A stretch of DNA of 64,000 nt from Catenovulum maritimum (GCF_001050375.1 NZ_KQ130485.1:186001-250000), one strand, 5' to 3'. Positions 38,494 through 47,603 are shown, counted from the stretch's first letter. Notes: generated from the letters alone by a model not told the origin. A program made the numbers and translations.

Positions 38494-38570
38494 GTATACA
38501 CTCATAGTTGCTCATTTTCTAATCCTATTCAACGATAAAAATAATAAGTTGGATTTTATAAAGGCTAACT

Positions 38571-40586
38571 ATGAATCTTCGTACTCTCGCTATTGCGCTA
38601 CTTTCTACCTACTTCTCAACACAAGCCACGGCCAATACCATTCAAAAACTAGATAAAGACCAACAAGAAATCGACAAAGTGAACGCGGCTGACTTAGAGA
38701 AACCCACATCAATCGAAGCTTTAGAGATAGATCAAAACATTCAACGCCAAGCTGAAAGTAAAATGACTCAGCAAGTTAAATTTCGCTTAAATAGCATTAA
38801 CCTGCAAGGTAATGAAACGTTAGCCAAAGCAGAACTCATAGATGTGATTAAACCTTATGTGGGCAAACTGGTCACAGTGGCTGAGCTGAAAGAAATTGCG
38901 CAAAGAGTTACCTTGCTATATCACAACAAAGGTTATCAAACTTCACGTTGCATAGTTCCGGAACAACAAATTAAAAATGGCGTTGTTACGCTTAAGATGG
39001 AAGAGAACAAGTTAAACCAAATTAAAATAGTGGGTGATAATAGCTTTGAATATGAAACTAGGTTATTTCTTCGATATCTAAATGACCTGAGCGGTAAAAT
39101 AATTCATGCGCCAACATTAACTAAGCGACTCGCTAAATTAAACTTTTTACCTTCGGCTAAAATTAAGCCAAGGTTATCTAATGCGGGCTTTGGTAAAACT
39201 GACCTAATTCTAGAAATTAATGAGATTAAAGCGACTAGCGTTATCTCTTTATACAACAATGCATCAAGATTAACTGGCGATGTTAGAGCTAACTTAGGTG
39301 GAATTTTTGTAAACCCAACCGGACGTGGTGATTACCTACAATATGGTGTATCGATTGATCCGCAAGAAAATCGTAACTTCAGCTCGTTAACCGCTAAATA
39401 TGTCATGCCATACGGCATACAAGGCGGTCAGATTCAGTTTGACTACGCTTACATGAATTACCGAGTCGCTCCTGAGATATTAAACCCAGATACATTTGAA
39501 GCCAATGGTTCTGGCACTTTAATGAAGTTGCAATATTCACAACCTTGGGATTGGTTAGGAGACAACGCCAAATACGGTTACTCAGCTGAAATTAAAGAAT
39601 CGACAAACCAACAAATTCAGCATACTAATATTAACGTTAATGTGCCTATTACTAGCTTAGATGAATGTCCAACTAATCAAGTTGTCGAAAACGAAGCCAC
39701 TGGGCAAAGAATTTGTGTGTACGATCACCCGGATTTATTGGCTGGCTTTAAATGGTTAGATACTAAAGAAAAAATCTTGGCAGTGAGTGCTTTTGCCAGT
39801 AAAGACTTTAGATACAAGTTATTTGACCAACAGGCATACACCAAAACCCAGTTTAAATTAACTAAATCGTTAGAAGGCGCGCTTGGCGCTTTAACTCAGG
39901 CCGAGATTAATGACAAATTTAGAGTCAAAAATGCGCAAACCCAGCAACAAGAATTTAGAACTCTAACAGGCCCTGTTGGTAACGAAACCTTGATGCAAGC
40001 TGATTTTTGGAAAATCTACTTTGATTTGACTCATTATCAGCAATTTACGCCAAACTTAAACCTTATCGTGAATTCACATTTTGAATACACACCAGAAAAA
40101 GCACTTCCTAGCTCATATAAATACGGTGGAGCCGATTCGGGTATTTGGGGTGGTAATTTAGACTTAGCACTGCAATATAAACTAACTGACAGCTTTAATA
40201 TCCAACTAGGCTATCACTTAGAAACCGCAGTTAATTACACATCAGACAAAGACTATACAGACGCAGTACAAACAACAGTGAATGTAAAAGATGATAATGG
40301 CGACGATGTCCTAGTGCCTATTTTAGACTCACAAGGCGAGCCAACGGGTGAGTTTGAAGTCGCGACAGAAACGATAACGGTAGAAGATGGTAAAGTTCAG
40401 CACTTTAGTTGCGGCATAAAAACCGTTGATATTAATAGCTATTTTACTTGTAACGTGACTTATCCATACCTACAAGCTAATTATAAACAAGGTAACCATA
40501 GCTTTGGGGTTAACTTGAGAACAAAACCTGAGGTTTTCGAGTCTCGCAGAAGAAGCTTAACCGTTTCTTACGCATATAAGTTCTAA
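38571..40586 (+). CDS. TpsB outer-membrane transporter (FhaC/ShlB family)
   Basis: This is a 671-residue Omp85-superfamily two-partner-secretion transporter. It has a Sec signal (to about residue 21) and a charged helical linker (22-70). Two POTRA domains follow, the first starting FRLNSINLQGNETL near residue 74 and the second INQIK-like (NQIKIVGDNSFEYE) near residue 150. A 16-strand barrel follows, with the family VNPTGRGDYLQYG segment near residue 245. The terminal residues SYAYKF form an outer-membrane targeting signal. An extra cysteine-containing loop (LDECPTNQ...RICVYDHPD) near residues 363-390 is unusual. It should export the giant TpsA encoded three genes upstream. Confidence 0.93.
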   Translation: MNLRTLAIALLSTYFSTQATANTIQKLDKDQQEIDKVNAADLEKPTSIEALEIDQNIQRQAESKMTQQVKFRLNSINLQGNETLAKAELIDVIKPYVGKLVTVAELKEIAQRVTLLYHNKGYQTSRCIVPEQQIKNGVVTLKMEENKLNQIKIVGDNSFEYETRLFLRYLNDLSGKIIHAPTLTKRLAKLNFLPSAKIKPRLSNAGFGKTDLILEINEIKATSVISLYNNASRLTGDVRANLGGIFVNPTGRGDYLQYGVSIDPQENRNFSSLTAKYVMPYGIQGGQIQFDYAYMNYRVAPEILNPDTFEANGSGTLMKLQYSQPWDWLGDNAKYGYSAEIKESTNQQIQHTNINVNVPITSLDECPTNQVVENEATGQRICVYDHPDLLAGFKWLDTKEKILAVSAFASKDFRYKLFDQQAYTKTQFKLTKSLEGALGALTQAEINDKFRVKNAQTQQQEFRTLTGPVGNETLMQADFWKIYFDLTHYQQFTPNLNLIVNSHFEYTPEKALPSSYKYGGADSGIWGGNLDLALQYKLTDSFNIQLGYHLETAVNYTSDKDYTDAVQTTVNVKDDNGDDVLVPILDSQGEPTGEFEVATETITVEDGKVQHFSCGIKTVDINSYFTCNVTYPYLQANYKQGNHSFGVNLRTKPEVFESRRRSLTVSYAYKF

Positions 40587-40722
40587 AAACCTCAGACTAA
40601 TCGCGGTATCTAACGTATTTTCAGGTATCGCGGTTCAAATTACGACTTTCCCTTTCCCTGTTTTAACATGTAAAATGTTTTGTCTTGCTTTAAAAATCTT
40701 CTGAATATTAGAAAGGATGCTA

Positions 40723-42642
40723 ATGGTGAAAAACCTTACTGCCATTTTGTTGATAGTGCTTTGTACATTTACGAACTTAGCGATAAGTAAACCTCAATTT
40801 ATACCAACCAAAGCTTTTGCATCAAAGCCGGATGTCAGCAAAATTTTACTCTCGCCAGATGGCAAACACATAGCTATGCTACTTAAAGCAGAACAAGGCG
40901 ACGTAAAAGCTACCGTACTACAATCGGTAAACTTACAAAATTTTGAATCAAGCTTTCTAACCTATGCAGAAAATAAAAAATATGTCATGACAGACATAGC
41001 TTGGTTAGACAATGAAAATATTATTGTTGATGTTAAATATCCAGCCTCTCGTCGAGGTACTCCGGTAGATGAATATCGCGTCGTTAAAATTAATATTTTT
41101 GAAAAAAAGCTTAAATCGGTTATTCCAAAATCGACGTTATCTCGATTAGATTATGTGCCCAATGTGCTATCTAATGTATTAAGCATAGTGCCGGAAGATC
41201 CTAACTATATTATTATGCAAATTTCGGGTCATATGCACACAGGTGAGCCGAGTGTTGTCCAAATCCCACTGACAGACAAAGCGAGAACTCGCTTTCTTGA
41301 AAGAGCCGAAACTAACATTTTTCACTGGAAACTAGATCAGCAACGTAATGTACGGATAGGCATATACAGAGATAAAACCCATTACAAAATTTTAGAACGA
41401 AAAAATAAAGACGAAGAATTTCGTACCTTATGGAAGTTTGAAGCTTTTAGTGCCGAAACGGTTTGGCCGTTAGGTTTTGATCTCGATCCAAATATTCTTT
41501 ATGTACAAGCGCTACACAAGGGTAAAGATGCCATCTATAAAGTCGATTTGACGGACAAAGATTTAAAGCTAAATCTGGTTTATGCAAAAGAAGATTATGA
41601 TGTAAGTGGTTATCTAACCCGCTCAAATAAAACTGGCGAAGTAATAGGTGCTGGCGGTTATATATGGGATAAAGCGCGAGTTCGGTTTGAAAAAGCAATT
41701 GATAAAGCCTTACCAGATAACGACAATTACCTAGTTAGCTTTAGCCAAGATGAAAATAAATATATAACCCTATCAACCAGTGATACAGAAGCGGGTGTCT
41801 ACTTAGTTGGCGACCGCAAAGCTAAAACTATGGATATAGTTGCTTACAGATACTCAGACCTAAAACCAGAATTAATGGCAGCTAAAGAAAAAATAAGCTA
41901 CAAAGCGAGAGACGGGTTAACAATAGAAGGCTACCTAACCTTGCCGCAAGCTAGCTCAGGTAAAAACCTGCCTACCTTAATTTTCCCTCATGGTGGACCG
42001 ATTAGCTACGACAATGATGGCTTTGATTATTGGACTCAATTTTTTGCCAATAGAGGCTACGCCGTGCTGCAAATGAATTTTAGAGGCTCAGCTGGCTACG
42101 GCTTTCAGTTTATGCAACAAGGCTTAAGAGCTTGGGGCCAAGCAATGCAAGACGACGTTGAAGATGGCACCAAATGGATTATTGAACAAGGTGTTGCCAA
42201 TCCAGATAAAGTTTGTATTGTCGGTGCTAGTTACGGTGGTTACGCAGCATTAATGGGCACAGTGAAAACGCCCGACTTATATAAATGTGCTGTCAGCTTC
42301 GCTGGAGTAAGTGATATAGAAGCTTTAGTAAAAGCACACAGAAACTTTGTTAACTACGAAATAGTGAAAAAACAAATCGGCGATGACTACAGCAAACTGT
42401 GGGAACACTCACCGTTAAAACATGCTGAAAAAATCAAAGTCCCTGTACTGTTAATTCATGGCACCAAAGACAGAGTTGTGAGAGTTGACCAAAGTGAAGA
42501 TATGTTTGATGAATTGGACGATTTAGACAAAGACGTCGAATATATAGAACTTGATGGCGGTGACCATTACTTGAGTAATGCCGACCATAGATTAACGACA
42601 TTTAAAGCTATGGAAAAATTCCTAGCCAAACAACTACTATAA
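40723..42642 (+). CDS. S9 family prolyl oligopeptidase-like serine peptidase
   Basis: The 639-residue protein has a signal peptide (MVKNLTAILLIVLCTFTNLA), an N-terminal seven-bladed propeller region (to ~375) and a C-terminal alpha/beta-hydrolase peptidase domain. The catalytic triad is visible as S503 in GASYGGYAAL, D583 in HGTKDRVV and H615 in GGDHYLS. It probably cleaves oligopeptides (acylaminoacyl or dipeptidyl peptidase type) in the periplasm. I use the ATG at 40723 because GAAAGG lies at a proper distance, while the ATG at 40717 follows it directly. It is a single gene, not obviously linked to the TPS locus. Confidence 0.9.
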   Translation: MVKNLTAILLIVLCTFTNLAISKPQFIPTKAFASKPDVSKILLSPDGKHIAMLLKAEQGDVKATVLQSVNLQNFESSFLTYAENKKYVMTDIAWLDNENIIVDVKYPASRRGTPVDEYRVVKINIFEKKLKSVIPKSTLSRLDYVPNVLSNVLSIVPEDPNYIIMQISGHMHTGEPSVVQIPLTDKARTRFLERAETNIFHWKLDQQRNVRIGIYRDKTHYKILERKNKDEEFRTLWKFEAFSAETVWPLGFDLDPNILYVQALHKGKDAIYKVDLTDKDLKLNLVYAKEDYDVSGYLTRSNKTGEVIGAGGYIWDKARVRFEKAIDKALPDNDNYLVSFSQDENKYITLSTSDTEAGVYLVGDRKAKTMDIVAYRYSDLKPELMAAKEKISYKARDGLTIEGYLTLPQASSGKNLPTLIFPHGGPISYDNDGFDYWTQFFANRGYAVLQMNFRGSAGYGFQFMQQGLRAWGQAMQDDVEDGTKWIIEQGVANPDKVCIVGASYGGYAALMGTVKTPDLYKCAVSFAGVSDIEALVKAHRNFVNYEIVKKQIGDDYSKLWEHSPLKHAEKIKVPVLLIHGTKDRVVRVDQSEDMFDELDDLDKDVEYIELDGGDHYLSNADHRLTTFKAMEKFLAKQLL

Positions 42643-43120
42643 AGCCCTGCGTCAGCAAGCCTGACGCCTAGAAAAAAAACAGCATATAAACTGTATTTTT
42701 AAATAACAACCTACAAGCTGTAATTTACCACTTGATATTATTACGCGCATAAAAATGTATGAAATGATCACTTTTATGCGCATAAAAGTGTTGTTCAACT
42801 CAAAAATTATCTGCAAGAAAGTGTGGTTTAGCTACTTTTCTTGCTCAGTTAGATTGTTTTTACTCTAAGCAGTAAAATCACCTTGCGATATTATCAGCAG
42901 TTGATAAGATTTTCGGCTATGTATAAAGAGTACAGTACAGACCAAGCGCTGTTGTACGCACTCGCTGGCGCTGGCTTTATAGAGCTAGCAAACGATTTAA
43001 GTAAACTATGCATGTAAAGTAATTAAAAACGCAAAACAGTCGCGCTGCGTAATCGGGATTAAAGGGCAAACTCCCGACCCAGTTCACCCCGTCGATATCT
43101 GATTCGACTCGCTGAAATCC
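42643..43120. other. 478-bp gap at the left edge of the accessory island
   Basis: It holds a hairpin after the peptidase gene (GCGTCAG at 42649-42655, CTGACGC at 42661-42667), a perfect 22-base palindrome at 42769-42790 and a related half-site at 42745-42757. It also has a 32-codon reading frame at 42919-43017 (MYKEYSTDQALLYALAGAGF...) that may be a gene fragment, and the broken 5' part of the regulator gene from about 43025. Confidence 0.6.
42769..42790. promoter_or_regulatory. 22-bp perfect palindrome, possible operator
   Basis: CACTTTTATGC followed by GCATAAAAGTG is a perfect 22-base palindrome with no loop. A nearly identical half-site, GCGCATAAAAATG, lies at 42745-42757. The spacing of the two shared GCGCATAAAA segments is 33 bases, about three helical turns. 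A dimeric regulator could bind here. Confidence 0.45.
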
Positions 43121-43354
43121 GTGGCCAATGTGCTGTCGAAAGAAAACCAGCAGTTGTTAAAAGTGATTGCCGATCAACAGCCGCAATCTGTGACTGAGCT
43201 GGCAACACTTACAGGCCGAGCTGTCAGTAATGTGTCGAGAACACTGAAAACATTGGGCAAGTACAACTTGGTTGAAATGCAAAAATCACAAAATGGATTG
43301 GCGGTAAAACTGCGATATCAATCGATGTTGTTATTGATCCAGCCATTAGAATAA
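43031..43354 (+). pseudogene. winged-helix (HVO_A0114/MarR-like) regulator interrupted by a stop codon
   Basis: An uninterrupted frame from GTG 43121 gives 77 residues with a winged-helix core (SVTELATLTGRAVSNVSRTLKTL). The same frame continues upstream and reads IGIKGQTPDPVHPVDI, then TGA at 43100-43102, then FDSLKSVANVLSKENQQLL. Family members have a Trp or similar residue before F-x-S-L-x-S, so TGA looks like a mutated TGG. No good start codon is found at the N-terminal end. The shortened protein from GTG could still bind DNA. It directly precedes the restriction-like gene (10-base gap), so it probably once regulated it. Confidence 0.6.
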
Positions 43355-43364
43355 AAGGAATATC

Positions 43365-46300
43365 ATGCAGCAAGTTGGAATTTATGAGCAGTTAATAACA
43401 CAGCTGATTGCCAGTCGCATTGACCGAGAGCGATTCTATGTCGGCGAACGTGAGCTCAATAGCAGTGAAGCATCCGTCTGGCTATCACGTTTCTTATCAC
43501 ACATTCTTGAGTATGCGATTGAGTCTGTCCCCTCAAGAGATGATCGTCTGCAACAGCAAATTGCTTTGTCCAATCAATTGTTACTCTGGCTAAAAACACA
43601 AATTCAAGCTAACGATTTTATCGAAGACAATTTGCTTGCCAGCCAAGGTAAAATTCTGACCGCGCTCTATGAGCTCGAAAATCCTATCTCAGCTGATTTT
43701 AAAAATTATATTAACGATATTTTTCCTCTGACAGGTTTAACGCAAAGTGAGCTGTTTTGTGGTAGCAATGCTGGATTATCACTTGAATCTGAATTGAAGC
43801 GAGAGATTTTATCCGCGGATAAAATTTACTGGTTAGTATCATTTATTAAGTGGGCAGGGATACGAATTTTTCGCAAAGAGTTAGAAGAGTTTACTGCTAG
43901 CGGCCGTGAGCTAAAAATTATTACTACCTCATATATGGGGGCGACTGACGCGAAAGCGGTTGAGTATTTGGCGAGTTTACCAAATACCGAAGTGAAGTTG
44001 AGTTATAACACTGAGCGGGAACGTTTACATGCAAAGAGCTATCTATTTTTACGCAACACGGGTTATCACACTGGTTATATCGGCTCTTCCAATCTTTCCC
44101 AATCAGCGTTAACCAATGGATTAGAGTGGAATTTAAAAATTACTTCGCAAGAAATCCCTCACATTATCAATAAATCATTGAGCACCTTTGAAACCTATTG
44201 GGCTTCTAATGATTTTGAACACTTTAGTGGCGATGCAACAAGCAGTGAAAAACTCAAAAAAGCCTTGAACCAGCAGCGCGGAGATATTGAGGCCAGCCCA
44301 ACCCACTTTTTTGATATCTCGCCGTTTCCTCACCAAAGTGACATTTTGGAACAACTGGCCGTTGAGCGCAGTGTACACCAACGATTTCGCAATTTAGTCG
44401 TTGCGGCAACCGGCACCGGAAAAACCCTAATTTCAGCCTTTGATTTTGCGCGTTTTATCAAAGAAAAACCTCAAGCAAATTTCTTATTTGTTGCGCACCG
44501 AGAAGAAATTTTAAAACAAGCGAGGGCGGCATATCGTGGCGTATTGCGTAATGGTGCTTTTGGTGAACTTTGGGTTGGTGGACATACGCCGGAGTATTAT
44601 CGCCAGTTGTTTGTTTCTATCCAAACGTTGGACAATCAGTTAGATCAACTTAACCTAACCGCTGATTATTATGACTACATCGTGATTGATGAGGTGCACC
44701 ATATTAAAGCACCAAGTTATCGTGCGCTGCTTGAGTATTTCTCGCCCTCGATTTTGCTGGGGCTGACAGCAACACCAGAGCGTCATGATGGCGGTGATAT
44801 TTTAGCTGATTTTGGTGGTGTGATTGCGGCAGAAATCCGATTACCTGAAGCAATTAATCGTCGACATCTTTGTCCGTTTCAATATTTTGGTATTGATGAT
44901 GATACCGACCTACGCACCATTCCTTGGAGCCGTGGGCGCTATGGCATTGCGCAATTAACCAACCTTTATACCCATAACCAAACACGTTTTAACAAGATTT
45001 TACTGAGTATGCAGGAAATCATCACTGACCTAAGTAAAATGAAAGCATTAGCTTTTTGTGTGAGTAAAGAGCACGCCCAGTACATGACACAGCAACTCTT
45101 ATTAAAAGGCATTAAAGCGGATGTGCTAACTAGCGATAACTCTCACGAGAGGCAACAAAAGCAGCAGGCCATTCGATCTGGCAGCATTAACGTGCTTTGT
45201 GTGGTCGATATCTTTAACGAAGGTGTCGATATTCCCGAAGTCGATACTTTATTGTTTTTACGACCAACTGAGAGTTTAACCATTTTCTTGCAACAACTTG
45301 GCCGAGGGTTGCGTTTAGCTGACAGTAAAGAGTGTTGTACAGTGTTAGATTTTGTTGGTAACTCACGCCCAGAATATGATTTTGCCAATAAATTTAGAGC
45401 CTTAATCGGTAAAAGTCAGCGTGCTATAAGTGAAGAGATAAAGCAAGGGTTTCCTCATGCACCACTGGGGTGTCGCATTGAGTTGAGTAAGCGTACTCAA
45501 GAAATGGTGCTTAGCAATATTCGTCAAGCTTCATTAACGTTGAAGCGCCTAGTCGCGATGATCCGACAATATCCTCAGCATTCCACACTGCCGTTAACAC
45601 TGTCGAACTTCTTAATCCTAAATCCTCATATCAACTTGAATGAACTTTATAAGCGAGGGAGTTGGTCGCAGTTGGTTCAACAAGCCAAAGATGAAATTAA
45701 TGAAAGCATGCCTGATGAATACCTCCTTAAAATGCTTAAAAAAACCATTCATACTCGAATTTTGACCTGTGATGATCATTCGTATTTGAGTTACTTAAAA
45801 CAGCTTTGCCAAAATAACTTAGCTGTTTTAGATGCAGGACATCGTCATGCATTGATGTGTCATTACGATTTCTGGCAGAAAACGGGGGCTGAATGTGGAT
45901 TCGATTCAGTTGAACAGAGCTTAGCGAAACTAAATGCTTGCGAGTTAAAAGCAGAACTGTTGGACGTTGTTAACTGGAAACTCGCACAAACCAAGCATGA
46001 GCAACCCATAATGAAGGCTTTGCCAGAGGTTTCACTAAGGCTGCATGCACGTTATGCGCGTGAGCAAATATTGGTGGCATTTGGTGCGACCACGTTTGAG
46101 CGCCAGCCGCCAGCACGCGAAGGTGTGTTTGTGCTGAAAGATCAAAATATTGAACTGATGTTTGTCACCTTGGACAAAAATGAAAAGCAGTTTTCACCCA
46201 CTACTATGTATCACGATTACGCGATTAATGAGCATCTCTTTCACTGGCAGTCACAAAATAGCGCACGGCCAGATAAAGGCCGTGGTTTGGAGTACATCCA

Positions 46301-46505
46301 ACACCAAAAAATGGGTAAGCGTCTGTTTTTATTTGTGCGTGAGCAAAGCAAAGATGAATACGGCCGCACCATGGGTTTTGTAAATTATGGTGAAGTTGAG
46401 TATGTGTCACATACGGGGTCACAGCCGATGAGCATTACTTGGCAGTTAAAAATACCAATGCCTCACTTCATGTGGCAACAAGCGGCCAAGTTAGCTATTG
46501 GATAA
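43365..46505 (+). CDS. PLD-nuclease/SF2-helicase/DUF3427 protein, SauUSI-like restriction enzyme
   Basis: This is an intact 1046-residue three-part protein. First is a phospholipase-D-type nuclease domain with H222-x-K224 (LHAKSY) and N243 (GSSNLSQ). The middle is an SF2 helicase with Walker A AATGTGKT (K353), DEVH (442-445), GLTATPER and the motif VI region FLQQLGRGLR. The C-terminus is a DUF3427-type region. The same domain order is known from SauUSI of Staphylococcus aureus, a type IV enzyme that cuts 5-methylcytosine-modified DNA with ATP hydrolysis. I infer a role in restriction of modified foreign DNA. No methyltransferase gene is adjacent, which fits a type IV enzyme. AAGGAA precedes the ATG. 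Confidence 0.85.
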   Translation: MQQVGIYEQLITQLIASRIDRERFYVGERELNSSEASVWLSRFLSHILEYAIESVPSRDDRLQQQIALSNQLLLWLKTQIQANDFIEDNLLASQGKILTALYELENPISADFKNYINDIFPLTGLTQSELFCGSNAGLSLESELKREILSADKIYWLVSFIKWAGIRIFRKELEEFTASGRELKIITTSYMGATDAKAVEYLASLPNTEVKLSYNTERERLHAKSYLFLRNTGYHTGYIGSSNLSQSALTNGLEWNLKITSQEIPHIINKSLSTFETYWASNDFEHFSGDATSSEKLKKALNQQRGDIEASPTHFFDISPFPHQSDILEQLAVERSVHQRFRNLVVAATGTGKTLISAFDFARFIKEKPQANFLFVAHREEILKQARAAYRGVLRNGAFGELWVGGHTPEYYRQLFVSIQTLDNQLDQLNLTADYYDYIVIDEVHHIKAPSYRALLEYFSPSILLGLTATPERHDGGDILADFGGVIAAEIRLPEAINRRHLCPFQYFGIDDDTDLRTIPWSRGRYGIAQLTNLYTHNQTRFNKILLSMQEIITDLSKMKALAFCVSKEHAQYMTQQLLLKGIKADVLTSDNSHERQQKQQAIRSGSINVLCVVDIFNEGVDIPEVDTLLFLRPTESLTIFLQQLGRGLRLADSKECCTVLDFVGNSRPEYDFANKFRALIGKSQRAISEEIKQGFPHAPLGCRIELSKRTQEMVLSNIRQASLTLKRLVAMIRQYPQHSTLPLTLSNFLILNPHINLNELYKRGSWSQLVQQAKDEINESMPDEYLLKMLKKTIHTRILTCDDHSYLSYLKQLCQNNLAVLDAGHRHALMCHYDFWQKTGAECGFDSVEQSLAKLNACELKAELLDVVNWKLAQTKHEQPIMKALPEVSLRLHARYAREQILVAFGATTFERQPPAREGVFVLKDQNIELMFVTLDKNEKQFSPTTMYHDYAINEHLFHWQSQNSARPDKGRGLEYIQHQKMGKRLFLFVREQSKDEYGRTMGFVNYGEVEYVSHTGSQPMSITWQLKIPMPHFMWQQAAKLAIG

Positions 46506-46506
46506 C

Positions 46507-47014
46507 TACTATGACGAATTTAGTTTACCCGCTTTGGCTTGGCAGAAAAAACCGAGCAAGCCGCTGCAAAAATTATTAAGCCAAAGGTTTTTAAAAGAGG
46601 TTAGCGCATACACAGGGTTAAGCCGTGAGTAGCTAGAGTGCTACAGCAAAAATAGGTTATAGCGCAGTGTATCGTGTTTGCAGGATCTTAAATTTTATTT
46701 AGATGTGTTTAGTAGTCAGTCAAGCATCTCAATGAAGTCGGTGGCTGAGATTTATAAAACTTGGTGCTTTTTGTGTTTGAAACCGATTTTAGAGCTCGAA
46801 CTCGGTTTTGAATTGGTGGAAAAAAGTGCGACGAAGCTTGCTCAAAATGACTTTTTGAGTACCAACTAAAAGATGGTTTTACCGGTGCCTTTCGTTTTAA
46901 ACGCAGCGATGGTGTGACAGCTAGACTGGCACACGAGACTAAATTTACCAAAAAAGGCCAATCAATTCGATCGTATGTGGTTAACCAAGAGGGTAGGATT
47001 AAGATTCTAATAAT
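46507..47014 (+). pseudogene. remnant of a DUF2357-like nuclease gene
   Basis: Several short frames on this strand join into one decayed gene. They are YYDEFSLPALAWQKKPSKPL from 46507 up to a TAG, then LKFYLDVFSSQS and SVAEIYKTWCFLCLKPILEL (about 46684-46800), then, in another frame from about 46875, GFTGAFRFKRSDGVTARLAH. The AEIYKTWCFLCL block resembles the conserved (E)xYExWcFL segment of DUF2357/DUF524 PD-(D/E)XK proteins associated with McrBC-type restriction. Stops and at least one frame change make it non-functional. It starts two bases after the restriction enzyme gene, so it was probably part of that operon. Confidence 0.5.
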
Positions 47015-47034
47015 TATTGTCATAAGAAAACTAT

Positions 47035-47603
47035 TCACCTATCACAAACGTCTGCTTGTACGCGTTTATAAATTTCAGCGTCAGGCAAAGTTAAATCTAT
47101 GGCCTCAAAGGTAATTTCTTCACCTAAAAAATAGTGAGTGGGGCACCATTGGTCGCTTTTTCGAAATACCGCAATTTCCACATAATCTTGCTCAATAATG
47201 ACGTATTTTTTTAAGTTTGGAAGGTTAATATATTCAAGACGTTTGGTTTGTTCGTCCGTTTTGCGGGGCGGTTTTGAAATCACCTCAACAATGATAATTG
47301 GCGTATCTGTGTAATAAGGTGTGGATTCATCAAAATTGCAGTCAACCATGGCATTCGGGATAATAAAAATTATCTCGGATGCGTAGTTTCATGTCTGGGC
47401 CAAACGGCTCACAAAGATTATCATCCAAATGATTACCTAGCGCGAGTTAAGTTCAAGCAAATTCGTTCGTGGTTTACAGTAGCTTATGCCATGGCATAAG
47501 CTACACCATCGATAAATTCGTGCTTTATTTTGCTATTTAATTCAGCTGCTAAGTATTCTTCAACAGAAATTTTATTTAGTGCTTTGCTGTTGGCATAAAT
47601 CAT
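47035..47603 (-). pseudogene. Uma2 family endonuclease gene with a stop codon and two frameshifts
   Basis: The minus strand reads a full-length Uma2 protein (~189 codons) in pieces. ATG 47601-47603 opens MIYANSKALNKISVEEYLAA and HEFIDGVAYAMA, then TAA (47484-47486), then ATVNHERICLNL. After a frame change comes LGNHLDDNLCEPFGPDMKLR, up to FYYPE. After a second frame change at about 47350 comes MVDCNFDESTPYYTDT, and the frame continues to the normal C-terminus. The last piece keeps the PD-(D/E)XK-like core (PIIIVEVISKP). Uma2 proteins are putative nucleases, often in mobile or accessory regions. The final 104-codon frame is probably not a functional protein by itself. Confidence 0.75.
47479..47504. 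repeat. 26-bp perfect palindrome inside the Uma2 remnant
   Basis: GTAGCTTATGCCA is followed directly by its reverse complement TGGCATAAGCTAC. The first arm, read on the minus strand, is ordinary Uma2 coding sequence (GVAYA). The second arm contains the in-frame stop, so the palindrome may have arisen by templated copying that destroyed the gene. Confidence 0.7.

Noticed and set aside
42919-43017. 32-codon reading frame MYKEYSTDQALLYALAGAGF...
   Set aside because: No good ribosome binding site and no recognised family. It may be a fragment, so it is mentioned only within the gap entry.
46678-46869. 63-codon plus-strand frame as an independent gene
   Set aside because: It reads as the middle of a decayed DUF2357-like gene with matching fragments before and after it.
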